The notes: generated by a model from the letters alone, not told the origin. A stretch of 64,000 nucleotides of DNA from Pseudobacteroides cellulosolvens ATCC 35603 = DSM 2933 (GCF_001262605.1 NZ_LGTC01000001.1:2585501-2649500), one strand, 5' to 3'; shown: positions 54,093-64,000, counted from the first letter of the stretch. Numbers and translations: made by a program.

Positions 54093-55892
54093 ATGAATTT
54101 GTATAGGGTGGGCTATATTTTTAGCATTCTATCCTCAGATGTTATAATAATGACTGAGGATCTTGAATTTTACAAAATAAAACGACGTTCTGATATGATT
54201 GAGCTAGGACAGGAAATAAGCTTTTCAGAAGCTGAGATCATTCCAATCAAAAACAGAAAACCAAATTATTTAAGAATTGGTGCTATTGCATCTGGATTTG
54301 CAGCTGCTATTATTTTGCTTTTCGTTACATTTTACATAAATTTTACACATACATCTAGTGAAATATATGCTTATATAGATGTTGATACAAATTTAAGTGT
54401 AAGATTGAATATAGACAAAGAAAATAAGGTTATAGAGGTGGATTCCAACAATTCATCCACTGAGGAAATCCTTGGCAGCACAGATTTTAAGAATAAATCA
54501 TTAAGTGATGCCCTGTCTACTATTGTTGAAAAGTCAAAGCAGCATGGTTTTACGACTGACAGCAAAGAAGAATATCTTTTAATTTCCGCTTCAATCAAAC
54601 CAGATGAAGCTAGTAGCCATGAGCAAGACCTTGACCATCTTGTTCAAAATGTTCGTAAAGATATAAAAGAAATGGACAGTCTTAATGTTAATAAAAGGAT
54701 TATAAAAGTAGATTCCAAGACATGCAAAATTGCAACAGAGAATAATGTTTCCATGGGAAGATATATCACATATATAGAATCAAAAAGTAAAGGAGCAAAC
54801 CTTTCCATCGAAGATATAAGGGAAGGCTCTATAGGCGGCATCATTAAGAAAGCTGATATGGCTGATATTACAAGTAGTACCAATAATTCTAATAATAACA
54901 AGCAAGAAATTGCAATGAATCAGGATAATGGCAAAACAATTGAAAAAACTTTACCAAAGTTTAACACCAGGGATGATAAACATATTGGTAATGATAGCTA
55001 TACCCAGCCTAGCGGCCATAAAAAGGGTATTAACAATACTACTGCACCAGTGAGTGATGTACCCAAATATACTCCTCATAGTATTAAGAATACACCGATT
55101 ATTTTGACCTTTGAATACCCTACACCAACACTCATTATTCCTACACCTAACCCGACAAGATATTATCCTGTTTCAACACCTTTTACTATTGTGCAGAATA
55201 CTCCAAGCTTTACAAATAATTGGCCTATTCATAGAGAAACTAATGTGCCTCCGACAGAAAAAAGACATACTGATGCACCAACTATAATTCCAAGCCCTTT
55301 GTTTACTCCGAAGCCAATGCCTACATTCAATTTTGTTTCACCAGTTGAAATCGCCATAAATCCAGCTTCGGAAATTACCGCAACAAGTGCCTTTATAAGT
55401 GGTACAGTCACAAAATTCGAGCAGAGTAAGGGTTTTTATGGCAGTGGCTGTAATATTTCACTACTTTATTGGGAAGCAAGCAATCCAATGCATGTAAAAG
55501 TTGCATCTTCAATAAGTAAGAAGGATTTCCCTGCTGATATTTCAGCTACTATTAAAGATCTAAAGCCACACACCACTTACCAGTTTAAAGTTACTGTGAA
55601 CTTCTATTTTAGCAGCAGCCTTCAGACGTTCAAGACACTGGCATTGGAAAGTAAAAGTACTAGTATCGTTTCAACTAGCACTCCGACACCGTCAATGCCT
55701 GTGAAAGTTACGCCTGTGCCCAAAAATCCATGGGTATTTCCTACACCAATTGCACCACCGGTTTGGTATACCCCTCCAAAGATATATATGCCACAGTATA
55801 CTTTTGTTAAGCCTACGGATTTGTCGACTCCGTCTCATACTACAGCACCAACACCCACTCCAACGAAAAGAAAATACCATAGATTTTATTGA
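54093..55892 (+). CDS. rsgI: RsgI-type anti-sigma factor with FN3-like sensor
   Basis: About 599 residues from the ATG at 54093 (a TTG at 54099 is the better-spaced start after GAGG). An N-terminal RsgI domain (1-52, GYIFSILSSDVIIMTEDLEF) is followed by one membrane segment (about 60-82). The periplasmic RsgI domain begins AYIDVDTNLSVRL; here the usual Asn-Pro cleavage dipeptide is Asn-Leu. A Pro/Thr-rich linker, an FN3-like domain (about 428-530, TATSAFISGTVTKFEQ to TYQFKVTVNF) and a Pro/Thr tail follow. Presumed to hold SigI and sense an extracellular ligand. Confidence 0.88.
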   Translation: MNLYRVGYIFSILSSDVIIMTEDLEFYKIKRRSDMIELGQEISFSEAEIIPIKNRKPNYLRIGAIASGFAAAIILLFVTFYINFTHTSSEIYAYIDVDTNLSVRLNIDKENKVIEVDSNNSSTEEILGSTDFKNKSLSDALSTIVEKSKQHGFTTDSKEEYLLISASIKPDEASSHEQDLDHLVQNVRKDIKEMDSLNVNKRIIKVDSKTCKIATENNVSMGRYITYIESKSKGANLSIEDIREGSIGGIIKKADMADITSSTNNSNNNKQEIAMNQDNGKTIEKTLPKFNTRDDKHIGNDSYTQPSGHKKGINNTTAPVSDVPKYTPHSIKNTPIILTFEYPTPTLIIPTPNPTRYYPVSTPFTIVQNTPSFTNNWPIHRETNVPPTEKRHTDAPTIIPSPLFTPKPMPTFNFVSPVEIAINPASEITATSAFISGTVTKFEQSKGFYGSGCNISLLYWEASNPMHVKVASSISKKDFPADISATIKDLKPHTTYQFKVTVNFYFSSSLQTFKTLALESKSTSIVSTSTPTPSMPVKVTPVPKNPWVFPTPIAPPVWYTPPKIYMPQYTFVKPTDLSTPSHTTAPTPTPTKRKYHRFY

Positions 55893-55972
55893 AAAAAATC
55901 ACCTGTGATTTTTCAACCTTGATTTGTTATTGTGAGAAATTATGGTGTACAATACCTAGACATAAATAAAAT

Positions 55973-55999
55973 AGGAGGTTTATCAATCTGACTGGCCTC
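55973..55999. terminator. terminator between rsgI and GerMN gene
   Basis: GGAGG and CCTCC (extended TAGGAGG/CCTCCTA) form a short stem. A separate hairpin AAAATCAC/GTGATTTT lies at 55894-55914. Confidence 0.5.
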
Positions 56000-56028
56000 C
56001 TATTTCTTATCACTGCTTACTTTGATTC

Positions 56029-57051
56029 TTAATTTTTTATTATATTTTCATTTCTATAAAATGGTTTATTAAATTCCATATCGGAATATGTCTCAACAAC
56101 CTTTCCTCCGATAAGAAACTGAACTTTTTTCACTGTTTTTAACTCTGTCAGTGAGTTTACTATTGCATTTATAGTGATCAATCCCCCGGCTGAACCTGCA
56201 AAAGCATTGTTTTCAAACTCTTTCGAAAGATTAACCTTACATGTCCCATCCTTTGATGTATTTATTGATAAAATTTTGGTATTCTCCGGCATAACCGGAT
56301 ATAGATCCTTATTCTCCGGTCCCTTTAACAGTTCCTCCATGATTTTCTTCTCGATAGCATCATTTGCAGTTATAGTAACTTTTCTCTTTTCACTAATAAT
56401 AAAATTGGAATTGGGGCTTCCAAAATAAACTGTAATGACCTCTGATTGATTCTTTGAAATTACACCGTTTTTATCCAGATCAACCTTAGCCATTTCTCCA
56501 AACGCTTTGCCATCTGTGTCCAACAGTTCATGTCCTTCAACCATTATTTTAACCCTTTCAATACCCGAAATTTCAGTTAAAGTATTAACTACAGAAATTC
56601 TTTTGAATTCTTCCGTTATTCCATTTTCCTTTTCCTTGTATTCCTTTGAAAAATCAACTATAACAGTTTTATCATCCCTTTTTATACCTAAGATTGAGAC
56701 ACCCTCTGGCAAAGTATTTCTCAATCCTTCCTTGCTAGGACCGTCTATCAAGGCTTCTATGGTTGCTCTTAAAATAGCCATTTCACTGATTTCAATACTC
56801 CTAATTTCCTTAACCAAGGCTGTATTGTCTTTATTGGAAAAATACAATGCCACCTTTTTCTTTGTACTGTCATTTTCTTCATGAATCTCGGTATTGCTAT
56901 TACTGCTTTCTGAATCAACAGCCTTGTCATTTTGTGAAGATGTAGTTCCATCCAAATTGGATTTAGTTGTCTTGTTGTTGGTATCAAAGCTACACGCTGT
57001 AAGTGTAATTAGCATAAAAACAATAAATAATATAACGCTTCTTCTCATCAT
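56029..57051 (-). CDS. GerMN-domain lipoprotein
   Basis: About 340 residues from the ATG at 57051; the longer frame would overlap the upstream terminator. Lipobox MLITLTAC. Two GerMN domains (VALYFSNKDNTALVKEIRSI to MVEGHELL, and ITVYFGSPNSNFIISEKRKV to LIGGKVV). GerM proteins take part in sporulation or germination at the cell wall. Confidence 0.85.
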   Translation of the reverse strand: MMRRSVILFIVFMLITLTACSFDTNNKTTKSNLDGTTSSQNDKAVDSESSNSNTEIHEENDSTKKKVALYFSNKDNTALVKEIRSIEISEMAILRATIEALIDGPSKEGLRNTLPEGVSILGIKRDDKTVIVDFSKEYKEKENGITEEFKRISVVNTLTEISGIERVKIMVEGHELLDTDGKAFGEMAKVDLDKNGVISKNQSEVITVYFGSPNSNFIISEKRKVTITANDAIEKKIMEELLKGPENKDLYPVMPENTKILSINTSKDGTCKVNLSKEFENNAFAGSAGGLITINAIVNSLTELKTVKKVQFLIGGKVVETYSDMEFNKPFYRNENIIKN

Positions 57052-57161
57052 TTCCCCAAGAATTACCTCCATTTCGTTTAGATTAAGGGTATTCCTTATA
57101 TTCCTTAACATTGACCATAGATAATTATAGCACAACGTTATCAAATCATCAAAGACAGAAC

Positions 57162-57199
57162 AAGGCTGCATAAAAACTCATTGGATTTTATGCAGCCTT
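57162..57199 (-). terminator. terminator of comEA
   Basis: AAGGCTGCATAAAA and TTTTATGCAGCCTT form a perfect 14-bp stem with a 10-nt loop. Confidence 0.85.
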
Positions 57200-57222
57200 A
57201 CCGTTAACAAACTATATTTATT

Positions 57223-58011
57223 CTAGTTTACAGCAACAACTCCCTTTAGTCTATTGAATTTACTTTCGCCGATTCCCGGAACATTTAACAGATCCTCAAT
57301 TGTTTTAAATTTTCCATGTTTATTTCGATATTCCACAATATCTGCAGCAATTGCAGGTCCAATACCAGGTAATGCTGCATCCATTTCGTCTGCAGAAGCG
57401 GTGTTTATATTTATTTTAGTACTTGTCCCCTGGCCTTTTTCACTTGCCAGCACTCCTCCGCTGTCCTTTATAATTTTTACAGCTTTACCAGCTTCGTTAT
57501 TTGTCTCTCCATTCCCGCTTGCTTTATTGATGGAAGGCTGACTGCTCTTACCATTTGCCGGACCGTTGGATGGCTTATTTTCAATACCTGTATTAGCCTC
57601 ATTCTTGGATTTTATATTAAGCCAGACATTTTCATTTAGAGCATAAACCATATTGATATTTTTATCTGCATTATCGGTTAGCCCACCTGCAGCATTAACT
57701 GCATCAAAAATCAACTGTCCCTTTTTAAGTGTTATTATTCCTGGCTTTTTCACGCAGCCTGTTATATATACTTTAATTTCTTCCTGCACTTCTGTCGGCG
57801 AGGGAGTCGACATTTTTTTCTCCATAGGAGTGCTAACGGCATTATTAGCTATGACAGGGGATTTTTGATCATCTGACATAAATATAATAGGTTGATTTCT
57901 TATCTTGATCAAATAGCCAATTGTCCCTAACACAATCAACAATGCTAGAGCTGATGCAGCAAGAATACTTTTTCTTACATAAATTTCTCTACCAAAAAAT
58001 TTGAATTCCAT
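57223..58011 (-). CDS. comEA: ComEA-type DNA-binding competence protein
   Basis: 262 residues from the ATG at 58011 (AGGAGGGTAAG upstream). One N-terminal membrane segment, an SLBB domain (about 85-150, VYITGCVKKPGIITLKKGQ), a low-complexity linker and a C-terminal helix-hairpin-helix domain (INTASADEMDAALPGIGPAI to LLNVPGIGESKFNRLKG). Membrane-bound ComEA binds DNA during uptake. Confidence 0.93.
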   Translation of the reverse strand: MEFKFFGREIYVRKSILAASALALLIVLGTIGYLIKIRNQPIIFMSDDQKSPVIANNAVSTPMEKKMSTPSPTEVQEEIKVYITGCVKKPGIITLKKGQLIFDAVNAAGGLTDNADKNINMVYALNENVWLNIKSKNEANTGIENKPSNGPANGKSSQPSINKASGNGETNNEAGKAVKIIKDSGGVLASEKGQGTSTKININTASADEMDAALPGIGPAIAADIVEYRNKHGKFKTIEDLLNVPGIGESKFNRLKGVVAVN

Positions 58012-58107
58012 AATACTTACCCTCCTCATATTATTTCGGAAGTTAATATATATATTTATTCTTCGTATAGAGAAAAAATCCTTTATTGTTCATTCCTTAG
58101 TATTTTA

Positions 58108-58824
58108 TTAAACATTACTTAACTCTACAGCAATTGATATGCAAAAATCCCTACAACGAAAGGATTTAAGCCTTATTGACATATCGTTTTTATAATAGTA
58201 ATCATAGGTTGTATCCAGCTTAGAAAAATCCATATTCATTCCAAGCCTGAAGAGTTTGGAAATAGCTTCCTTTCTTGTCCAGTAAGCCATCGCCATCCAT
58301 GAATACTCGTCTTTATGGATGCAATTTTTAAGTACATGTTTTTCATTATCAGTATAAAAGTACTTAATAAGAGATTTATCAGGCATGAATATATTTTCAA
58401 TATCCACCCCTATTCTCTTATCAGCAACTACTCCAACACAATATGGATAGGAATGAGTAATAGAGGCTGTACAAGATTGGTATTGCAGAATGTAAGGGGC
58501 AGAGTCTGCCCCTTTTAATACATCAATTGTTCCAAAATCCCTTTTTGCTCTTAAGTGCATATGCTTCCTGAATGCATTTTTGACAGCATATCTTCCGGCA
58601 ATCCATTGCAGTCTGTTCTTTTCAAGCTTTATTTTTTTCAGGTGTGCTATTTCAGCATCCGACAGTATCTCATAAATACCGCTTGAAACAAGGACTCGAC
58701 TTTTCTCCAGATCTGACATATTTATTATATCAAAATTGAAGCCAAAGCTTTCCGAAAGCTGCAGAAGCCATTCATTTATTGATTCTTCAGTTCTATTTTC
58801 TTCTCTGTTTATTAACCCTATCAT
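58108..58824 (-). CDS. 4'-phosphopantetheinyl transferase
   Basis: 238 residues of the Sfp type: RLQWIAGRYAVKNAFRKH, RIGVDIE (metal Asp and Glu), YWTRKEAISKLF. It transfers phosphopantetheine to carrier proteins. It overlaps the end of the synthase gene by 4 nt, so it is likely the dedicated activator of that enzyme. Confidence 0.93.
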   Translation of the reverse strand: MIGLINREENRTEESINEWLLQLSESFGFNFDIINMSDLEKSRVLVSSGIYEILSDAEIAHLKKIKLEKNRLQWIAGRYAVKNAFRKHMHLRAKRDFGTIDVLKGADSAPYILQYQSCTASITHSYPYCVGVVADKRIGVDIENIFMPDKSLIKYFYTDNEKHVLKNCIHKDEYSWMAMAYWTRKEAISKLFRLGMNMDFSKLDTTYDYYYKNDMSIRLKSFRCRDFCISIAVELSNV

Positions 58825-61800
58825 GAATTAATCCGCCTCACTATTACTCCCTTTGCATAATAATTGACATCATCATTCTCATTATACATAATAACATCAT
58901 ATGTCTTCATGTCATCATTTTCATTTAATAGTTTTCCATAAACCCTGTAGCTTCCAAGTGTCCTTGGAACATTGACTACCCCAAACTCTTGAATCTTCCA
59001 AGGCAAGTGAACCCTACCGCTGGATTCAGCCGAGTGGATACCGCAAGCCTGCATGAGAGAATCCATAAAAACCGGGTTTATAAGCAAATTATCAAGGTTG
59101 TATTGCTTATTTGTAATCTGCTCTTCTGATAACAATATTGAATAGACAATTGAGTTATCATTAAATTTAGCCTTATTAAATTTTTTGCAATTATCATCCA
59201 TAAACAATGGCCCAAAGCCTATTCCATTCTTTATGCTATTTGCTTGTCCTGCCAGAAGATCTCTTACTGTAAACTCTTTCATATTCCCATCTTCTATATT
59301 CTTCAAGTACTCCAAGTCCCCATAACTGCCAGAGGAGTTGTATATTTCCATCCTGTTAAGCTCAATAAATCTTCCTTCCATATTTTTGGGCTGGAAGTAG
59401 TTGTAGAATGTTGCCTTATAAGAGCCTTCTTCACCCAGCTGCCTTGGTATCATGCTTATTTCCTGTGAATTCTCACGATGCAGCTTCAGAGGATTGGTAA
59501 GTGTAATGTCTCTAAAGCAGTACTGATTCTTTCTTCCGTGTAAAAGACTGTGAAACTCAGCACAAATCTCCATAAACCCTACAGCTGGCATCAACGGTGT
59601 TTCACCTAATAAATGATTTTTGATTATCGGATCTCTTTTCACTGAAAGTACTTTGTATACCTTATCAACCTTTTTATCTTTTTTAGTGATCCAATCAATA
59701 AACGGTGTCTTAAAAGTACTTTCCTTAATGACGGTAAAGTCTTTAAAGCTGCTTAATCCCCTGCTTATAACAACTTCAGCCGCATTTATTCGACTTGTAA
59801 GAACGTTAATAAACTCATGTGCTCCCCTATCAGGCTCTATAAGATGAATTCCCAGTTCCTCCGAGTTTGTTTTTACAAACTCATTCCTCCATGCCATGCC
59901 GATATCTTTCCAGCCTGACCATGCAATGCTTAAGGCTTGTACCTTTTTATTTTCTTTTCCAACCATAGACATGAAGCTTGTAATAAAGTTATTGGCAGAA
60001 CAATAATCCAACTGTGCTTCGTTTCCAAATCTGCCTGAGATGGAAGAGAAACCAATGATAACCTTTAATTGTTCCTTATCCAAAAACCTGTATAAATTGC
60101 ATAGCCCCTTAGTCTTAATTGAGAAAACTTCGTTAAATTCTTCTTCAGTTTTTTTATCCAGCATATTGCTTTTTTCAACGCCTGCAGCATGGATTACTAC
60201 ATTGACTGGTCCATGAACATTAGCTGCACTCTTTATAGCAGCTTTAAGTTTGTCACCGTCCCTAACATCACAGTTAATATATAATACAGAACAATTCTTT
60301 GATTTCAGTTCATTCATAACAGTATAAACAGATATTGATTTTAATATTTTGTTATACTCCTTTTGAACTTCTAAAGGTGTTGCCTTAATCCCTTTTTCCA
60401 AAAGAGCATCTCTGATCTCAATTTTCTTTTTCTCTAAAGAAGATGCATCAAGTTTGGAAATTTTATCAATATCTGAAGGCAACGAAGTCCTTCCTATAAT
60501 TGTGAACTTTCCAGTCATTTCATTTGATAACTTCCTTATAATCTCTGCCGTTATTCCATTTCCTCCGCCTGTAATTAAAAAGTGCCCATCATTAATCTGC
60601 AAATCATTTTTAAGATCTGCCCTATCTAAATTATCAAGCTTTATAACTACCCTCTTATTATTGATATAACCAGTTTCGAGGGAACTTCCGCAAGCTTCAA
60701 TCTCATCTATGATTTTTGCTAAAGCCTCATTATCCAGTACTTTTTCCCCAAATCCTCCAATATCCAGGACTTTAACCTTACATTCAGTCCATTCCTTTCC
60801 AAGACCTTTATAGAACCCACAGATAGCTCCGTAGAAAGGATCAGGTATAACATCCGACTTATTGGCAAATCCAAAGCTGCCATCCATGGCTACAGCTGCA
60901 ATTATCCTTACTTCAGGTTTCTTTACGGCTTCTGAAAGACTCTTGTAGAAAGCGAATCTTATCTGACTGCTTAATGTAAGATATTTATCCTCGTCAGTCT
61001 CAGATAAATTTGAAACATCCACATTTAACCCAATATGAGTTAAGTCGATAATAACCTCAATACTTTTCCAAGCCAATTCCTTAACCTTTTTTTCTATATC
61101 TTCAGTATCCATTGGATACATAAAATTAAGGCAGTGCAAGTTATCAGTATATTTTTCAAAAAAGACAGTCGCCTTTTGCACAGTATCTTCATTATCACCG
61201 ATTATCAGAACATTTTTTTTTTGAATTTCAAAATCTTTAGAATTAATGTTCTCTTCCACAACTTCAGGTACCTGTATGCATAATTGCCTCTCAAGATTAT
61301 CTGCAATTGGTTGCTCTTCATCCTCCCTGTCTAACTGGTCATAATTTTTTTTGTTTTCTTCATTAACACCAGACTGTTTCTCGCTCTCTATACCAAAAGT
61401 GCTTTCTATGAGCTGAATAATTGAACCTATTGTCCTTATTCTTGAGGGATTTAGTATACTGGGATCGTCAATTTTAAACATCTCACCAACTCTAGAAAAG
61501 ATTGTTGCCTGCTTTATAGTATCTATTCCTAAATCAGCTTCAAATTCCATTTCGCTTTCTAACATTTCCTTCGGATACATGGTTATTTCAGATATTATAT
61601 CCAAAATGGCATCTCCACTACCGCTATCAATAGATACCACCGTGTTTTTGCCTTCTACTTTATCATTTTTATTTTCTCCTTCGGTCTTACTATTTATAAG
61701 CCTTACAATGTGCCCTATTGTAGGATAATTAGATAGTGCTATTGAGCCATCATATTTTAGTCCAAACCTCTCGGATAACATTGAAAAAATAGTTGCCTGT

Positions 61801-64000
61801 TTTACAGTATCTATACCCAAATCAGCTTCAAGTTCCATTTCAGTATCTAACATTTCCACAGGGTACTTTGTTATCTCTGAATAAATTTTCAAAACCTCTT
61901 CTTCCACACAGCCGTGGTGCTCGACTAAAGTATCGTTATCGATTGAACCGTTACTTTCTTCTAAATTATTTACACTTTTTTGTAAAGATTTCCGGTAACT
62001 GCTCTCAAGGAATGAGTCATGATACCCTTCTTCCTTAATTCCAAGCATATTTATGCTTTTAGAATTTAAATCTTCCTTTTTGCTTACATAATTAGCATTT
62101 GCTGCTTCAGCCACCAAAATCCTTCCATGGGAGCTGAGCTTGGCATCATTGGAGTCTGCTATGCGTTTTATCCAATTTTCGTAAATAGTTTTATCAAACA
62201 CCCTGTCATCGCCATCAGAGACCTTTTGCAGCAAGTGGTAGTTTCCATTACCTCCAAAGGCAGAAACTCCTCTTAATACATATTGAAATCTGTACGAACC
62301 GCCCTTTGACAAATTAAGCCCTGAAAGATCAGGGTCTTCCACCTTGTAATTTGATATAGGAGGTATATTCTGGTATTGCAGTGCCTTGGCAGATATGGCT
62401 TCTTCAAGGGAAGCACCCATTGTATGCCCTGTCATGCCTTTAGTATTTATTACTTTTATATCCTTAAACTTTTCTCCAAAGGCATATTCAAGAGACCTTT
62501 TCTCCATTTGCCCACATCCACCATTCTTAGGCGAATATGTTTCATGAGAACAGTACACAGTTTTTGAAGCAATATCTGCTCTATTTATACCATGCTCACT
62601 TTCCATTTTTAAAAGGAATCTATCAAGCTCTATACAATGTCTTTTTGTATCGACTTTAGAATTATGTCCTGCTGAGTTAAACATGTGAGTACCAAGTATC
62701 CTGCATATGCCCTTCATACCCCTTTTTTCAATATCAGTTTCCTTCTCGATTACAAGACCTACAGCACCTGAACCAAGGATCATTCCATTTCTCCTGTCAT
62801 CAAAAGGTACAGCAGCCTCAAAAAGATCATGGGAATCAGAAAGAACGCCAATACTTAAAAATGCTGCACCGATCCATGGAAGCACTGCTTCAGTACTTGA
62901 AATATCCGCACCAATTACAATGGCTCTTCCAGCACGCCCGGTCCTAAGCATATCCTCAGCTATTGATACAGAGCTTGCTGTTGAAGAACACGCTGTATTT
63001 ACATATAAGTTAGGCCCAGTAGCACCTATAAGCTGTGCAAACCTGTTATTTGCCTGTGAAGACAAAATAGTCATAAAGTTGTAGTTAAATTCATATATGT
63101 CCTGCTCTGTATATTTCCCTACAAGCCTTGAATAATGTGCATTAAACCAGTCTGTAAGCAACTTCCTGGAGCTATAGTCGCTAATTTTTGAAATTACAGA
63201 ACTATAGAAATTAATAATATCCATTTTGGGTTCTGATCCAAATTTGCTTGCAGTATACTTTGACACTTGGGTTATAACATTGTCTAACGGGAAAAGTCCA
63301 TTTGCATATATTATGGCTGTGTTATCCCTCATCTCTTCAGGTAAAACAAGCCTTCCAGGCAGCAATGAACCTGATGCCGTCTTGATATATTCTCTAACAA
63401 GAGGAATACCTGCATCTTTTAATGCTTCATAACCAGCTGCAACTCCGGCACATACAGCAAGGCTGGTTTGCTTTAGCATTTTTTCATCCATGAGGTAATC
63501 CTCAATCATATCCATTTGACCGAACTTTCCCGCAAACTTAATGATTTCATTTATTGATGATATCTTTTTAAATTCTGTCACTTCTTCAGTCTTTAATAAT
63601 CTTGTAACATTTAAATCTAATATGCTGTTTTGCTCTTCATCGGTAAGCTTTTCAATGAAGTTTGTCCCTTCAAACAGCAGATCAAAATTATCATCTGAAA
63701 ATGCCTTTTTAAATGTGCCTGGCAGTCCTACCGATACACCGCTATATAAAATACTATCATTATTTGACAATATATTGTTTGTAATAGAAGTAATACTATC
63801 TACACTTCTTAATAAATTGCTATTGGTTTCACATGCATATTCTTTAGGCCTGCATATGCTCTCACTTGTTTTAAACATATTTTCAGTTGGCACCATGGAT
63901 ACATCAACACCAATTGCAAAAAGTGCAGCTAAAGCCTGCTTGAAAGATTCTGAAGAATTCTTACCTTTAAAGTTAACAGGTATCACTTTTACATCTTTAT
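58821..64000 (-). CDS. type I polyketide/PUFA-like synthase (KS-ACP-ACP-KR-DH), N-terminus beyond edge
   Basis: The frame is open to the right edge; the GTG at 63986 is an internal codon. Counting from it: KS domain about 60-590 with Cys333 in NTACSSTAS, His481 in CSHETYSP and His521 in MTGH; ACP1 around T727 (ADLGIDTVKQ); ACP2 around T823 (ADLGIDTIKQ); KR about 1085-1400 (FLITGGGNGIT, SSISGR, YCSANN); product-template/DH-like hot-dog domain about 1430-1720 (HLLGETPLMPAVGFME). Tandem carriers recall PUFA synthases. Both carriers have Thr where Ser normally carries phosphopantetheine. No complete AT is visible. Confidence 0.85.
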   Translation of the reverse strand, partial: KDVKVIPVNFKGKNSSESFKQALAALFAIGVDVSMVPTENMFKTSESICRPKEYACETNSNLLRSVDSITSITNNILSNNDSILYSGVSVGLPGTFKKAFSDDNFDLLFEGTNFIEKLTDEEQNSILDLNVTRLLKTEEVTEFKKISSINEIIKFAGKFGQMDMIEDYLMDEKMLKQTSLAVCAGVAAGYEALKDAGIPLVREYIKTASGSLLPGRLVLPEEMRDNTAIIYANGLFPLDNVITQVSKYTASKFGSEPKMDIINFYSSVISKISDYSSRKLLTDWFNAHYSRLVGKYTEQDIYEFNYNFMTILSSQANNRFAQLIGATGPNLYVNTACSSTASSVSIAEDMLRTGRAGRAIVIGADISSTEAVLPWIGAAFLSIGVLSDSHDLFEAAVPFDDRRNGMILGSGAVGLVIEKETDIEKRGMKGICRILGTHMFNSAGHNSKVDTKRHCIELDRFLLKMESEHGINRADIASKTVYCSHETYSPKNGGCGQMEKRSLEYAFGEKFKDIKVINTKGMTGHTMGASLEEAISAKALQYQNIPPISNYKVEDPDLSGLNLSKGGSYRFQYVLRGVSAFGGNGNYHLLQKVSDGDDRVFDKTIYENWIKRIADSNDAKLSSHGRILVAEAANANYVSKKEDLNSKSINMLGIKEEGYHDSFLESSYRKSLQKSVNNLEESNGSIDNDTLVEHHGCVEEEVLKIYSEITKYPVEMLDTEMELEADLGIDTVKQATIFSMLSERFGLKYDGSIALSNYPTIGHIVRLINSKTEGENKNDKVEGKNTVVSIDSGSGDAILDIISEITMYPKEMLESEMEFEADLGIDTIKQATIFSRVGEMFKIDDPSILNPSRIRTIGSIIQLIESTFGIESEKQSGVNEENKKNYDQLDREDEEQPIADNLERQLCIQVPEVVEENINSKDFEIQKKNVLIIGDNEDTVQKATVFFEKYTDNLHCLNFMYPMDTEDIEKKVKELAWKSIEVIIDLTHIGLNVDVSNLSETDEDKYLTLSSQIRFAFYKSLSEAVKKPEVRIIAAVAMDGSFGFANKSDVIPDPFYGAICGFYKGLGKEWTECKVKVLDIGGFGEKVLDNEALAKIIDEIEACGSSLETGYINNKRVVIKLDNLDRADLKNDLQINDGHFLITGGGNGITAEIIRKLSNEMTGKFTIIGRTSLPSDIDKISKLDASSLEKKKIEIRDALLEKGIKATPLEVQKEYNKILKSISVYTVMNELKSKNCSVLYINCDVRDGDKLKAAIKSAANVHGPVNVVIHAAGVEKSNMLDKKTEEEFNEVFSIKTKGLCNLYRFLDKEQLKVIIGFSSISGRFGNEAQLDYCSANNFITSFMSMVGKENKKVQALSIAWSGWKDIGMAWRNEFVKTNSEELGIHLIEPDRGAHEFINVLTSRINAAEVVISRGLSSFKDFTVIKESTFKTPFIDWITKKDKKVDKVYKVLSVKRDPIIKNHLLGETPLMPAVGFMEICAEFHSLLHGRKNQYCFRDITLTNPLKLHRENSQEISMIPRQLGEEGSYKATFYNYFQPKNMEGRFIELNRMEIYNSSGSYGDLEYLKNIEDGNMKEFTVRDLLAGQANSIKNGIGFGPLFMDDNCKKFNKAKFNDNSIVYSILLSEEQITNKQYNLDNLLINPVFMDSLMQACGIHSAESSGRVHLPWKIQEFGVVNVPRTLGSYRVYGKLLNENDDMKTYDVIMYNENDDVNYYAKGVIVRRINS

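Overview
The window is AT-rich, with clostridial-type ribosome binding sites (AGGAGG with ATG, GTG or TTG starts), a T-box leader on thrS, a SigI/RsgI sigma/anti-sigma pair and a secreted protein ending in a dockerin. Together these point to an anaerobic, cellulosome-forming clostridium (Oscillospiraceae/Acetivibrio-Pseudobacteroides type). I cannot name the species.

Layout. (1) 1-6.4 kb, minus strand: a DUF5682 protein (cut by the left edge), a MoxR-type AAA ATPase and a WGR-DUF4132 protein. (2) 6.5-14.3 kb, minus: small orphan genes including a macrodomain protein, an RF2 paralogue without its GGQ motif, a frameshifted DUF4291 gene and a DEDDh exonuclease. (3) 14.37-15.5 kb, minus: a tRNA array. 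Asp, Ala, Ile, Glu and Tyr look normal. A Leu tRNA carries a 44-nt insert in its T-arm, and related copies of that insert lie in two abnormal tRNA-like loci. A Lys(UUU) tRNA is circularly permuted: its 3' part lies upstream of its 5' part. Two tandem, previously unlisted small genes sharing HWLNPLL-KCRN lie just upstream. (4) 16-21.2 kb, minus: an HD protein, immunity-like genes, and an overlapping operon of ATP-grasp, a 29-aa peptide, two paralogues and a radical-SAM protein. (5) 21.5-36.4 kb, plus: a mobile-DNA zone with an ISAs1 element (10-bp target duplication), an IS3 element touching the end of an RCC1-repeat/dockerin gene, an IS110-family element splitting a metallophosphoesterase gene, a transposase vestige, and the 3' end of a group II intron. 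Between these lie immunity-like genes (SMI1/KNR4, DUF4304, DUF6508). (6) 36.5-43.6 kb: a decayed plasmid partition module (frameshifted parA, truncated parB), an asparagine synthetase remnant and an IS982 element (7-bp target duplication). (7) 43.8-64 kb: apparently stable chromosome with envelope genes (polysaccharide deacetylase, GerMN lipoprotein, ComEA, ComEC-like hydrolase), a one-piece SigI-RsgI fusion, a conventional sigI-rsgI pair, T-box-controlled thrS, and a PPTase overlapping a large KS-ACP-ACP-KR-DH synthase that runs off the right edge.

Functional reading. The SigI/RsgI genes fit sensing of extracellular polysaccharide and control of dockerin-bearing enzymes, although no cellulase gene lies here. 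The PPTase is the natural activator of the adjacent synthase. Regions 2-6 are an accessory zone shaped by insertion sequences and gene decay. The observations I consider strongest are the permuted tRNA, the tRNA-inserted element, the SigI-RsgI fusion and the RF2-like protein lacking GGQ.
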